A stretch of DNA of 64,000 bases, taken from Ryuthela nishihirai (taxonomy: Eukaryota > Arthropoda > Arachnida > Araneae > Heptathelidae). The stretch's first letter is position 1, and each line of letters starts with the position of its first letter. The stretch is taken from contig JAWZYU010000034.1 of NCBI GenBank assembly GCA_038380435.1, positions 18,021,404-18,085,403 on the forward strand, read 5' to 3'. Below the pieces are notes generated by a model. The model saw nothing but the letters and a program-made list of their open reading frames with translations, was not told where the DNA came from and ran no database searches. The translations under genes were made by a program, and so were the position numbers. Below are positions 1 through 11,437 of this stretch, piece by piece.

Positions 1-223
1 GTATCGCATTTTATTGTTACTGCGTATTGAGTAATTGTGTATGTATTGAGTTCCTGCATGTATTTTGAATAGTGTTTAATTATTGTATGCATGATGAATA
101 AAAGAAAACCTTACAGTGTGAAATTTATTGTGTCGCCACCGCGCCGCTCGGTATAACGCGGTTCACCTTATAACGTGGGTGTTGTTTCCCGCCCGACATG
201 CGCGTTATATCGGGGGTCCACTG
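1..223. mobile_element. Right terminus of a pogo/Tigger-like DNA transposon (partial)
   Basis: The segment ends in GGGGGTCCACTG directly before a TA dinucleotide at 224-225. Read inward from that end it is CAGTGGACCCCC, the kind of terminus seen in pogo/Tigger-type elements, which integrate at TA. Just inside are CG-rich pieces with repeated TATAACG words, plus an AATAAA signal near 98. The other end and any transposase lie outside the window, so family and strand are inferred from the end motif alone. Confidence 0.35.
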
Positions 224-225
224 TA

Positions 226-1458
226 TTTCAGTTGCCAATTCCTGTTATATTTCTGATAGAATGTTTAAGTATTCAAAAGAATCCTTGAATTGCACAAATA
301 TATGTATAAATATTTTTTAATGTGAGATTTTAAGATCAGAAGTAATTAAGAATTGAAATCTTAGCTACACTGAAATAAAAGAGTTCTTATAAAGAGTAAA
401 TTCTGTGCTGCAGCATGAACTTCATTTGTGTCTATTTGGTAAAGTTCCAGTGCCTATGGAAATAGCATTATGTAGTCAAATTATTCCGTTAAAGAATTCT
501 GCATATATATCATAAAAATCAGTCATGAATTAACCTTAACTAAAGGTAAAGTGATTTAAAATTTTTTATTTATTAATTTTTTAGTGTATTTTCCTCCAAA
601 TAATTAGCATTAAATAAATATTGGTCGACCAGATCGCTTTATAATTAACGTTAACGTAGGTTAGCTTACCGCGGAACGGTGCTGCCCTCATGTGGCAAGT
701 TCTGAAGCTTCCCATGCGCGCTTGCTAGCACGGAGATTCGCGGAAATCGGAAGGCATTCCATTACGTAGGCACAGGTTCTAGCAAGGGCACTCTTCGTGG
801 CACGTGAACTAAATTTGAAAAAGCGGCAAATTTCTAATGTATATCATCAAATTATCCATCCAAACGTTTACAAGGAATCATGGCTGAAGGATTAATTTGA
901 ATGCAGGTATCGATATTAGAGAACTTAGAATTTTCCAACAGTTATTCGCACCAGAATATAGTATTCGTATATCAGATATAGTTTATTCAGCTGATTATGG
1001 CTGTACTTCTATTTGTATTGGTGCAAATGCTGGCGAATAAATTTTTTATTGTTTTTCAACAATCATTTTGATGTTATCACTAAATCTGCTGGTTTTTTTT
1101 GGCTGCCGCAACATTTTTTGTAATGCTGTAAGTGTTTAAAAGAACCATCGGGAGAGGTACATCAGTTGGTTTGTCTGAGAACTCTCGTCACACTGATGAT
1201 CCCGTTCATCAGTGTGATCAAAGCAACTCGTACCTTCAAGGACTCTAATGCTTTTACAGCACATTTGGTAGCCACTTGTGCCAAACGTCACCAGTACAAA
1301 AAAACGTTCATTGTTTTTGGACACATCCAAACGTTATTTTTTCCGGGAGAATAATCTCCCTTTTTTGAAGCTTTGTAAAGACAATCATATAGAACAATCG
1401 TTCATATATTTTGACGTGGAGATAGTTCATTTGATGATACTCTGTATCGTCACATAAT
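226..1458. other. No recognisable gene
   Basis: AT-rich sequence with a small GC-richer patch around 660-800. Short ORFs near 1136-1541 on both strands overlap each other and match nothing I recognise. Because a polymerase B fragment starts at about 1459, some of 1080-1458 may be decayed upstream polymerase sequence, but I cannot show that. Confidence 0.4.
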
Positions 1459-2013
1459 TTGAAGAAGAGGAGACTTTTGTCTCTTTCCCTGACGTGGATA
1501 AATTTCATGGACTCGCATCTCAGTGAAAGTAGTTCAGGCAATCAGCATTTTAGAAACGTTACTGTGATGGCACAAAACTTTGAACGATTCCATAACATAT
1601 TTATGCTTAATAATCTATATAACAGATATCTGACCCCTGATATCGCATTTGTAGGATAAAAAAATATTGTGTATATTCTCAAGGGAATGGAAATACGTTT
1701 CACTGACACACTGTCATACAGCCAGTAACCTTTAAGAAGTTTTTCGAAAACATTTGTCTTTGAGGAAGTAAAGGAATTTTTTACCCATAAATTTACAAAC
1801 GAAGAGAACCTCTATTACGTGGGACATATCCCTAACTCCTCTTATTTCGTCACCGAGGACATGAGTGAGGAATGCAAAAGAACTTTCAAACATAGTATGC
1901 TTCAGCATTCACATCAAAGTGGAATTTTCAGCAAGGGTTCTTGCATTACTGCCGAGCAGATAAAGATGTTCTCTGCAGAGGATCTCATCTACACTCATTC
2001 TGAGTTTGAATGA
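1459..2013 (+). pseudogene. Polinton/Maverick-type DNA polymerase B fragment
   Basis: One + strand frame resembles the exonuclease part of protein-primed family B polymerases such as those of Polintons. It has a decayed Exo II block (VTVMAQNFERFHNIFML, where family members usually read AHNF-x-G-Y/F-D), then GMEIRFTDTLSY, then SFSKTF, then NEENLYYVGHIPNSSYF, which matches the family's N-x-x-N-x-x-Y-x-G-P-x-P region. Two in-frame TAA codons (1657-1659 and 1726-1728) interrupt the frame, so it is dead. The Exo II aspartate appears replaced by histidine. The match fades after about 1905; the last 35 codons to the stop at 2011-2013 may be unrelated. No palm (DTD) motif, integrase or capsid gene is present, so this is a small remnant. 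Family assignment is by motif memory, not a search. Confidence 0.6.
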
Positions 2014-2259
2014 GTGAATTCAATGTAGTGTAACATTTTTAGCAGCAATCGTCATTGTGTAGTTGGCTTGTTGGTTGAAGGGGGAAGCTCTTCTCATCTT
2101 GCAGGGTAACATTTGGTTCATAGCATCGAATAATATCACCGAAAAACACGAGCTCGTATCATAGCACAACCAATAGTGAGGCTGCAGTGCATGCTACCAA
2201 AATGTTCGGAACATGCCTTGGAAATACCAGCGAGACCATTATGCATAATTGACATCCTC

Positions 2260-2815
2260 GATATGCGAAAGCTTGGATTGAGGCTTCGAGCAATCACCAC
2301 ACACATGGGACGCAATGTGAGCCAGATGGCAGGAAGGAGAGTTATGGGACCTACACTACACTACAGGACGTGAAGATCGTATGCTGCATAAGAGGGCAGT
2401 TTACGACTCTTTCACCACAGCGATTTTACTGCAAAATGATTTGTGTAATGCTCCGGGTGCCGGGGTCTTCATGCAAACCATTGCTGTCTCCACTGGTGGC
2501 GAGCGAGGGAACATTGGACTATGTAACGAAGGAGAGTGTTGCTCACAGACGAGTCCCAATTTTGTTTCGGCATGCCAGACGTCCATTTGTCCACATGGCA
2601 TCGATGTCATCAACACCATGAGAAAGCCTATTCCATTAGTCGCCATATGGTTCCATACCACCATGCCTGGACTGATTCTGCAGCAGGACAACGCCACACC
2701 GCATATTACATGTGCAACAATGGAAAGTCTCCAAGGTGTGGACATTCTGCCACGGCCGCCATATTCGTTGGCTGTGACCACCGAGAGACAAGGCCAAGGG
2801 GCTGATTTATGACGT
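2260..2815 (+). pseudogene. Tc1-like transposase remnant (copy A)
   Basis: Pieces of a Tc1/mariner DDE transposase can be followed across shifted frames. A linker like RKRAVYDSFTTA lies near 2390. The first catalytic block VLLTDESQFCFGMPD is at about 2536-2580 (D of TDES). The second block LILQQDNATPHI is at about 2670-2705 (D of QQDN). LPRPPYSLA near 2750 stands where the SPDLNPIE block should be, but the terminal glutamate motif is not readable. At least two frame changes separate the blocks. Terminal inverted repeats were not identified. The element follows the polymerase B fragment closely, but nothing links them functionally. Confidence 0.7.
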
Positions 2816-3654
2816 TACTAACAATGGTGCTTGCCGTGACTACGCTATCGTGCTAAATCGTGCCATGGAATTTCTTTCAGAAGCACTGCGATGTTTCCTA
2901 TATTCTTTCTGTGCAATTTCTAATTACGATTTCAAAAAAATGAGTGTCTTTAAAGTATATTAAACTATTTTTGTTCAGTGCCGTTTTTATATGCATTGAA
3001 GAAACTACATATATAAAATAATGAAACAGAGACAATGTTAATAAAAATGTTTGATCTATTCCCACACATTTATTTTACACAAATAAGAATTGGAAGGTAA
3101 TAAGATTAAATGGATAGGTTCCCACAACAATCTTACTGGTGGAATTTTCAGCAAGAGCTCTTGCAATATCAAATATACATATATACTTATATATATATTA
3201 TTATATTTATTATTATATTTATTAATTATTATTATATGTATAAATATATATATATATGTATGCATTTTAAAATCGGAATTTCTTGTTCTCATCCTGCAAT
3301 TATTGTTATAAAAAAGCCACTTCAGAAATGTATTTCCTGATTAAAATTTAAATTTCAGAATATTCCTAACTTCAATCACTAAATAATCCTATGTGCAGAA
3401 AGAACTGCTGAAATTATACTGTTACTTGAGAGGTTTATCTTTTTCTTTTATAAAATATAAAGGATAATATAAGTATAAGAAATACATTATTAAGAAAAAT
3501 ATACTTGTATTTTGAACATAGTAAAAACTTAGATTTATAGTGACCAACATAAGACATATTTTGCTGCTGTAGTTTTTTGATAAAATTTATGTTCAAAGAA
3601 ATAATAATAATACACAAATTTAAAGAGTTCTTCAATCATTAATTTACAGCATTT
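2816..3654. other. AT-rich spacer with TA microsatellite
   Basis: No gene seen. A simple-sequence tract of TA and TTA words runs from about 3170 to 3262 and creates spurious low-complexity ORFs on both strands. A 30-base segment at 3138-3168 resembles 1918-1948. Confidence 0.5.
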
Positions 3655-4065
3655 TTTCAAAAGAGATACTCTTTTGTGGAAGTGAACGGAAGTGGAGCGC
3701 TGCCAGATTAGTGTGGCCTACTGATCTGGATAACTATGGCTACTTTTCTTTTTTTTTCTACCCTGCTGAGGAGTGGTCAACCACACAGTATCCTGCTGCT
3801 GACCATATATACAAACCTGAATGGAATTATGACTCTGAGCTTGATTATGGATCCTGATTTTGCTGCACTGGTGGGCTTCAGTGGAGGGAAAATCTTCCGC
3901 TGTGTTTTCTGTTTGTTTGTGGGTTGACAGCCCCAAGTGAATAGATTCACAGGATATGTTTATCAGCTGGTGGATAATCCTGAGCAGAGGTCATCGCAGG
4001 CACCTGAACTCTTTGCTTTTATTGGCATCGTCAAATTCTACATTGGAGGAAGTCTTCCAGTGTAG

Positions 4066-4986
4066 ATGGCTTCAGCCTTTAGTAGTGGGGGAACGGGTCT
4101 TTGCCCCATGTCTGCGATTAGGGGACTGTTTGATATTGTCGGCATTTCCTCTCTCAATAAACATAGTTTCTTTAAACATCCCACTTACCATTTTCTCTCC
4201 GTAAGAAGTTGGAATGTGAGGACTCTGCAGCTTTTTCTCTTGATGTCCTCACAAGAATTCCATCGTTATAATTTAGATATTCTCGGCTTGCAAGAGACCA
4301 GATGGACAGATAAAGGTCAGATTCTTAAAAATAATCTTAAATTTCTCTTTTCAGGGAGGGACGACAATAAGCACCACCAAGGCGTGGGTCTCCTTCTCAG
4401 TAGACACTCTAGTGATGCTCTTCTAGGATATGAGGGCATTAATGAAAGGTTTCTTACAGCAAAATTTCAAACAAGGGTTAAAGACTTGAATGTTATCTGC
4501 TGTTATGCCCCCACTGAGGATGCCGATGAGGATGAGAAGGATAGGTTTTATGGACATCTTCAGGATATTTTGAATTCTGTCAAGAAAGGATATATTACCC
4601 TTGTTCTAGGTGACTTCAATGCCAAAGTCGGTACTGACTCTGACCTTTGGGGAGAAGTAATAGGCCCTTTTGGTATTGGTAGGTGCAATGGCAATGGGCA
4701 ACGTCTCCTACAGGTAAGTAAACTCAATGGATTCAGAATAACTAACACTTATTACAAACACCGCGACATACATAAGTACACATGGATTTCACCCGATGGG
4801 CTGCATAAGAATATGATTGATTATATATTAATTAACAGCAAATGGGCTAGGTCTGTAGGAATACCAGGTCATATAGGGGAGCTGAAATTGGATCTGACCA
4901 TTACCTTGTTAAAAGTGTCTTGCAACTTAAACTTAAAAAGTGTTGTGCTAGGGTTTAAAAATTTACTTTTAATACTGGAGCTCTGA
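4066..4986 (+). pseudogene. RTE endonuclease (EEP) domain, copy 1
   Basis: This is the apurinic-like endonuclease half of an RTE polyprotein, which nicks target DNA for target-primed reverse transcription. The open frame runs 306 codons. Visible EEP motifs in order are SWNVRTL (Asn), LGLQETRW (catalytic Glu), CCYAPTED (Tyr), LVLGDFNAKVG (Asp and Asn) and MIDYILI. The final SDH motif is lost from this frame: a one-base shift near 4860-4880 moves it into another frame, where GSDHYLV can be read. Similar proteins are often annotated as craniofacial development protein 2-like in arthropod genomes, which is a mislabel of this domain. The start codon is only the first ATG in the frame; homology begins near 4200. 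Confidence 0.85.
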
Positions 4987-5139
4987 AAGACCCAGTTATA
5001 GCCAAACTTACCATGATAGGTTACTTAGTCATTATGATAGTCATGGTATGTTTACTGCTGAAGTTGAGGAAGAATGCGATCATTTTAAACAGGCTTTTTT
5101 GGACACTAACAGTGCTGTTTTAGGAAAAAAAAGGAGCAG

Positions 5140-6470
5140 ATGAGACAGAATTATCTGAGTGATAAGGCTCTTGAGCTTATTTCGGAAAGAAAGAACTGCA
5201 GGAATGTCCTTAATCAATACCCTACTAGTCCTAATAGAAAGCATTACAGAGAACGTAATAAACGTGTAAAAGATCAGTTAGCTGCTGAAAAGAATCTTTG
5301 GCTTGATGGCTCGGTTGACTAAGCCGAGGAAGCAGTTAGACAGCACAACAGCAGAGAGCTGTACCAGATAGTTAATGTTTTATGTGGTAGAAAACGGACA
5401 GGTATACAGGGATTGAGGGATAAACAAGGTAAGGTTATAGAAAGCGAGGATTCTGTCATGGCTAGGTGGTCTGAGCATTCAGTGATATTCTAAACAATGT
5501 GGTTAGTTCTATTCCCAATGTTTGCAATGATGATAGATGCATTGGTGGCTATAATGTTGGTCCTATAACACAATATAAAGTTATTTTGGCTGTTTCTAAA
5601 CTTAAACTACAACAATCCCCAGGGGTAAATGAAATTGCTACGGAAATGCTTAGAGCTGGGAATGTTTCGGTTACCACATGGATGACTGAAATTCTGAATA
5701 TCTTTTATGATAAAGGCATGGTTCCTAAGGATTTTACCAGAGCTATTGATCCCTATTTTCAAAAAAGGTGATCGCAGTTCCTGTGATAACTATAGGGGTA
5801 TCAGCCTACTCTCTGTTCCGGGTAAAGTTCTTTCCATGATTGTGCTTAATAGAATTAAGAATCTGGTTGGCAGTCAATTGCGTGATGAGCAATGTGGATT
5901 CAGAAGTGGTAGGAGATGTGTGGATCAGATATTTTCACTTAGGCAGATTCTTGAGAAATGTTTAGAATTTCAGAAACCTTTGGTTGCTAGCTTTGTTGAT
6001 TTCAAAAAGGCTTTCGACTCTGTTGATCGTCATAATTTGTGGTTGATTGTGATATCACATGGTATACCAGACAAGTTAGTTAACATAATGAAAGCTCTCT
6101 ATAATAACACTGAGTCTGGTGTGAGAGTTGGTAAGGCTTGTTGCGATTGGTTTAGCATTACTTCTTGTGTTCGACAAGGGTGCATTTTGTCTCCTTTTCT
6201 CTTTAGCTTGGTTATTGATTATGTTATGTCCAATTCACTTAAGGGGAAAGATTTTGGCCTTAAATGGACTGAAGATACGAAAATGTCTGATTTAGATTAT
6301 GCTGATCATTTAGCCCTTTTGGCAAATGATGTTGATGAGATGAACTCTTTCATTCGAGCTGTTGATGAAACTGGTAGTAGAGTAGGTTTGGTTATAAACC
6401 GAGAAAATACTAAAGTGATAAAAATTGGTCAGGCAGGCTGTGATTCAGTTAATCTGAATTTGCAATTGTG
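5140..6470 (+). pseudogene. RTE reverse transcriptase, copy 1, frameshifted and truncated
   Basis: Reverse transcriptase sequence lies in several frames: 5140-5322, 5499-5771 and 5707-6498. Recognisable blocks are DNYRGISLLSVPGK, CGFRSGRRCVDQIF, FVDFKKAFDSVDRHNLW (first catalytic Asp), RQGCILSPFLFSLV and LDYADHLALL. The last should be the YADD active-site box; here the second aspartate is histidine, so even without the frameshifts the enzyme would be inactive. The homology ends at about 6470; the last residues of the open frame are unrelated sequence. Copy 2 keeps YADD at the same place. Confidence 0.88.
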
Positions 6471-7760
6471 CTATATAGACATTATGATCATTTTTTGAAG
6501 TTGATTAATGTGTTTTTACAAATTTTTTTCAGAAATGATACTCTAAGCTTACTATAGCACCACAGCCTCAATTCACGGACCATTACTGTTCATTTAATAT
6601 ATATATTAAATATTTGATTTTACTTGATTTATATTCTAATGGTAATATAATCATATTCTTTGTTGAAAACAAATTTCTCAGTTTTGTTGATTGCTAAGAA
6701 CCTTTAGGGAAAAATATCCAAGACAGTATAATAACCAATAGTAACTTCAGCGAAAATGCACCTTGTAAAAGTTTAACATAATTGATAACTGCTAAGCTTT
6801 TAATTACACAAATAAAAGGAACACTCTAAACCCCTAAAATTATACACTATGATAAAAAGAGTATCCAGACCCTTCCAGCAACATTCAAAGTTGCCGAACT
6901 TTGAAAATAAGCACTTTCACAATAATTCTTTAATGTCAATAGGGTAAAAATTGAAGATTTAAGTTAGTTCTCAGTTTTCTATAATATTTATTTAACGTTT
7001 AAAGAGTTATAGGAGCTGGAACATGTAGAAGCACACGTCACTGCCACAAACTTCCTAAGTATCTCCCCAAATTGAAAACTGAACAAACATTTATACATTT
7101 TATGGTACATTTTTGATACTGAACTATTTGTTACAACAGTTGTATTTTAGCTTTTGAACTAAATTTTAATAAGTAGTGAAAGTAAAATGTTTCAGTTTTC
7201 ATAATTCTATAAATATTAAATAAATATTGCAAAAAAAAAAAGATTTAGAGAGGTGTGCATGAGAACTTCAATTTATCTCCAGCAAGTTTTCTCATTCAAC
7301 ATATTTTCTGTTTGTAATACAGTGTATGCATAAATATTTGTGGTTTAGAGAGAGGGTGCAAGCTCCCCTCCCTTTATAGGATGTTACTTTAATTGGAATA
7401 TGGGAGTAGAAAAAATTGGTTGAATGGAATTGAATGACATTCCCTTTAGTTGCAATTTGATTAATTTACTTCCTCCCCCCCTCCCCCCACCATAATTTTT
7501 TTCACAGATCTCTGTGTGCATTTGTTATAGTTTAGTGCAGGGGTCTCAAATCTAAATGAGTTACTTGTCAATATATGGCAAACTTCATTTTATTTTAGGT
7601 AATAATAAACAAAACATTACTTACTTATCTTTTACTGTTACATTTAAATATAAATTACTTTTGATGTCCAGACAAACTACATTTATAGTGGTTTAATATT
7701 TGGTTAAACATGATCAATTCCCCATACTCATGCGAGATCATTGCAGTGAAGCCAAGTAGG
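6471..7760. other. AT-rich spacer without genes
   Basis: I see no coding signal. There is a C-rich run at 7472-7490. CAGGGGTCTCAAA at 7538-7550 looks like a solitary hAT-type terminal repeat, but no partner end was found. Confidence 0.45.
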
Positions 7761-8172
7761 GTTGGGTTGTTTTACATCTGAGCGGCACTTTTTTGCACAC
7801 TATGGGCTAAATGGCCAGGTCACAAGGACCCCGAAGGCTCAGAGAAGGTTGGAGGAGGGGAAGAAGGTTGGGGGAGGGGACCCACTGGAACAGCTGTTGG
7901 GAGACAGATGGTAAGCCTCCCGTCAAGGCCATCCAGTGTGTTCGTTAACGTGCACAGGGTATGGCTTTCCCACACACGGGGCCACGGCTTAACGTCTCAT
8001 CCGACGGACGGCAGCCTTTCCAAGCCCATCGGTGTCCCCTACTGACAGTGGGCAAAGCGGGGAATTTTGCGGTGATAAACCTCAACGCTGACCCAGCTGG
8101 GACTCGAACCTGGGAACTACAGATTACGAGCCTGGCGCGCTACCGACTGAGCCTGAGCCACCCCCACCCCAA
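7761..8172 (-). mobile_element. tRNA-derived SINE (family 1), full length, with target-site duplication
   Basis: On the - strand the head reads like a tRNA gene: a box A-like GGCTCAGTCGGTAGCGCG (interrupted by a short duplication) and a box B GGTTCGAGTCCCAGC. A roughly 320-bp body follows, ending in GCCGCTCAGATGTAAAACAACCC. The element is flanked by a perfect 12-bp direct repeat AAGCCAAGTAGG at 7749-7760 and 8173-8184, which marks retroposition. The same family recurs at 11666, 23226, 24345, 37992, 54130 and 59505. Confidence 0.9.
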
Positions 8173-8235
8173 AAGCCAAGTAGGTAAGCAAGTTTCTTAC
8201 TTTGGTAATGAATAGAACATATTGCTTATATATGC

Positions 8236-8985
8236 GTCAGAACGTACCAAAGCCCTCTCTACAGAGAAGGCCAGATATCACATGATTATGACATATCAAA
8301 AAAGGCTCTCCACTCTCGCGATGCTTTTCGTGTCGCTTGTTCTTGCCGGCTATTATATTGGTACTGTTTACAGTATTTAGATGGTACTGTTTTAAAATTT
8401 TGTTAGTTTTGTAATAGACATAAATTACATGATTTTGAGGTGAATACAACATGAATTGAAATTGTAGTGTCAGCTGCTTTGTGACTTGTTAAGCCTAACC
8501 ACCACGACTCAATTCAGAAAGTACTGTGTGCTTGGTTGCAACTACTACTTGGTTGTACTTGGTTGCAATTGCTATAAAACACCTCTCCATGATGTGGGTT
8601 CCCAGCTGTGGCTATGAAATATACTAAAGTGTTTTATGGCAAACAATGGCAGTGTTGTTCAGTTGATATAACTAACGATAAATCACATATTGCTTTTTGT
8701 ATATCAACAAATAGGCTTACACTTAATACATTAGATTAATTTTGAATACTAAAGTGTTTAACAAAATATTAGAGTGAACGATGCTAATATACAGCATTGT
8801 TCAGTTCAGATCAATCCATGTATTGTTTGTAAAATTATATGTAATAATTGGGTTCAACACCATTGTAATTCCTAAAAAAATTAGTAATTACTGTGAGTTT
8901 TGTTCCTGAAACTGAAAGCCTCTCTTTACTACGTCACAGATCATATGTCCTCTCTGTAGAGAAGTCTTTGGCTGCACAGAATGAC
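8236..8985. mobile_element. Candidate MITE with degenerate terminal inverted repeats
   Basis: The first ~75 bases (CCAAAGCCCTCTCTACAGAG core at 8248-8267) are the rough reverse complement of the last ~75 (core at 8947-8969). Similarity is about 70 percent by eye with a few gaps. Between them is AT-rich sequence with no ORF. No clear target-site duplication was found. It lies just downstream of the THAP transposase stop codon, so part of it could be that element's 3' region. Confidence 0.35.
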
Positions 8986-9089
8986 TCCATGTCATACTTT
9001 TCCCATGGTTTAGTTTTCATTATGTTTATACTCATAACAAAGAATCTAGATCACATTATGCTATTAGATAAATTCTGTAACTTACAGTA

Positions 9090-10810
9090 TCATTTTACAA
9101 GAGTCTGAAGCTTTCTCTTTTTGACATTTATTTGCTCTTTCATATCTGGCTTCTTACAATAATTATTTAACTATGTGTTACTGGAAGCCCAATTTATCAT
9201 TTTGTATATTTTTTCAGCTAAATGGCCTTCACACATGTCATGACATCCCAGTAATTCCTCACTACTTAATAAATTTAATGTCAATACTGTGGCTAAAATT
9301 CTCTGATTTGGGAAATTTAAAAATTCATGCTCAAATTCACTACAAAGGTTTTTTAACAACTATGTAATTATAATAATATTTATAACACTCTGTTGTGGCC
9401 ATAATAACCCACCTCTGTCTAAGTTTTTAATTAAACTGTGCGATGCATTCAATTGAATCTGGTATCAAGAACCAAATATTTTTGCAGGATTCACATTTCA
9501 TTTTTTGTAGAACTGAATGGGCACAGTAACCAGCCAAATAGGTTAAGACAGGTAGGTAGTCTCCAATTTTCGCAATATCATCTTCAGTAACAGTAATGCT
9601 AAAAGGAAAAGAAACACTTAAAATTTCATTTAGCTCTTCTCATCTCTGTTTGGCAGAAAAACTAGAATTGTGGATACATACTCTTAGATGGTAACATTAA
9701 TTTCACCATTGGATGCATCCTTAATTTGTTTTCACACTCATATATCTGCCTTATTGAAATGTGATATTGGCCTCCAGCTAGTTGCCTCTATTTGCTAAAT
9801 CTATCTTCTAAATAATCGGTTTGGAATTTCCCAGGTAATATGTATGCCATATTTAACTTTTCACAACAATATGAAGCTAATTCCAACAAAGCATGGGTTG
9901 ATAATTTTAAAGCAGTATGTGTTTCTTTGGTCAGCATACCTGTATCGCAACCCATACTTTGTCATAAATCCAGGCAATCCAATAATTTATTTAAAAATAA
10001 ATTCCTTTTATCTAAAGATGATGCTGTGAGAGGCATTTTTTATATGTCGTTTAGTCGAGCTCCTTTAAAAGGAGATTTAACATTTACTCTATCCCACCAT
10101 GTGTTAACAGTCTTAATGTAATCTGCAGTACCTCAATTTGTGTTTTTCACCCATTTCTAAAAGTGCTTCTGCAACAAATTTATTAATAATTTGAAGAACC
10201 AGCTTAACATTTTGCTTCTCTAAGTTAGAAACTGACAAAGCTTTCAAAGACATATTATAATTATATTCATTAAACTATTGTTTTCAATGCCATGAAGCTT
10301 TCTAAGGGTTGAAAATGCTGCTGTAGAAAAGTCATGCCTTTCAACTAAACTCTCTGATCCAAATTTTGGATAAAACATGCACTGACCAGGATTTTTTTTA
10401 TTAATCCAATTATTTCTTATACATTTTAAGAAGTGCACAGAATCAATTAAGAAAAACAATGATCTAACTTTGTCTACAGGATGGGGATACACAATATTCA
10501 ATGAAGGTGGTGTGGCGAAAAAAGACATTGCTTTTCTATTAATAGAATTATTGTCATGACAACATATGATTCTGAATCCTATAGCTTCCAAACATACATG
10601 AAGAACTTCAGATGTTATTTTTCTCACAGGAAGTATGTGTACAACATCTTTAAAATGAGACATAATACCAGTTAGCGGCATTTGTGAAGGAACAGCACCT
10701 TTGATGAGTCTAGGCTTTTCTAACTCTGCTGTTATTTCTCTCCCTGTGACTTCATCACACATGCTTGTCTCATGCTGAATTTCACTGGCTTTAAAATGAA
10801 GTTCACATAC
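9090..10810 (-). pseudogene. THAP/P-element-like transposase, second exon to stop
   Basis: After a good acceptor (CCTGTAG at 10811-10817 on the - strand) the frame begins VCELHFK, the Cys-x2-His half of a THAP zinc finger, and reaches AVPSQMP, the family's AVP box. A P-type catalytic region follows: SHFKDVVHILPV, CHDNNSINRK, LFFLIDSVHFLKCIRNNWI. Further on come WWDRVNVKSPFKGARLND, DRFSKYRQLAGGQYHIS, TYLAGYCAHSVLQKMKCESC, GGLLWPQQ and the C-terminus KRKLQTLVK with TGA at 9092-9090. Several in-frame stops (first near 10244) and frame changes make it dead. The coiled coil and early catalytic part expected between AVPSQMP and SHFKDVV are missing, a deletion of perhaps 250 or more residues. These proteins cut and move P-type DNA transposons. 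Confidence 0.85.
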
Positions 10811-11437
10811 CTACAGGAATTTTTAAATTTTAATATGTTGGAACATTAAAACTAATTGTGAAAATTAATTTTTACTTTTCTAATCTATATTTTTGAAATA
10901 TTCTTTTCTTAGTAACAAAAATAATAGAGTATGAATAGGAATGCATTACTCATTAAAAAAACTGTAAAAGTATATATGTAGAAACAAATTTTGCATAAGA
11001 CAAGAAATTTATTAACTGTCGATTTTTCACAATTTGTTTTTATGACATGATCTCATGTGAATGCACACACTTTTCTATGCTGGCTGGCAAATTAATTGTC
11101 AGCTCTTCAATTAATTTGAATTCATAAACATTAGTCAAAATTGATTGGCACCAGTAATTATACGTTGCAAACACCCTAAACTGCATTTCCTCTATGCTAG
11201 CCAAATTTACTAACCTGAAAAATTACCGATTATTTTATTCCTATAAATATTTGCTAAGTATAATGATACTGAAATGCATGTAAATTCAATAATTCAAATT
11301 GGTTATTACAATTTTTAACATGTAATGTTTGATTTTGCAAATAACATTAATATTTTATCATAGTAAGAGATTTAATGTTTATTTTATTAAACATCAAGTG
11401 GCCTTAATACCTATCATCATCATCAAGCAGCCATGGG

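Larger units (their letters stand above)
3655..6470 (+). mobile_element. RTE-type non-LTR retrotransposon, copy 1, truncated at both ends
   Basis: The element aligns by eye with copy 2 (11415-15420, opposite strand) from the 5' leader through the endonuclease and most of the reverse transcriptase. Relative to copy 2 it starts about 120 bases inside the 5' end. It stops abruptly at about 6470 within the reverse transcriptase C-terminal part, just after the VNLNL stretch, so the last third of the palm/thumb region and the 3' (GAT)n tail are missing. Loss of the 3' end is unusual for a LINE, whose copies normally lose the 5' end, and points to a later deletion or rearrangement. No target-site duplication is recognisable. 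Confidence 0.88.

Noticed and set aside
2401..2781. 126-codon - strand ORF
   Set aside because: Antisense shadow of the Tc1-like transposase on the + strand.
3056..3340. Overlapping ORFs rich in Ile and Tyr
   Set aside because: They come from a TA/TTA microsatellite on both strands.
4066..4986. Host gene similar to craniofacial development protein 2
   Set aside because: The EEP motifs and the adjoining reverse transcriptase show it is a LINE endonuclease; that name is a common mislabel.
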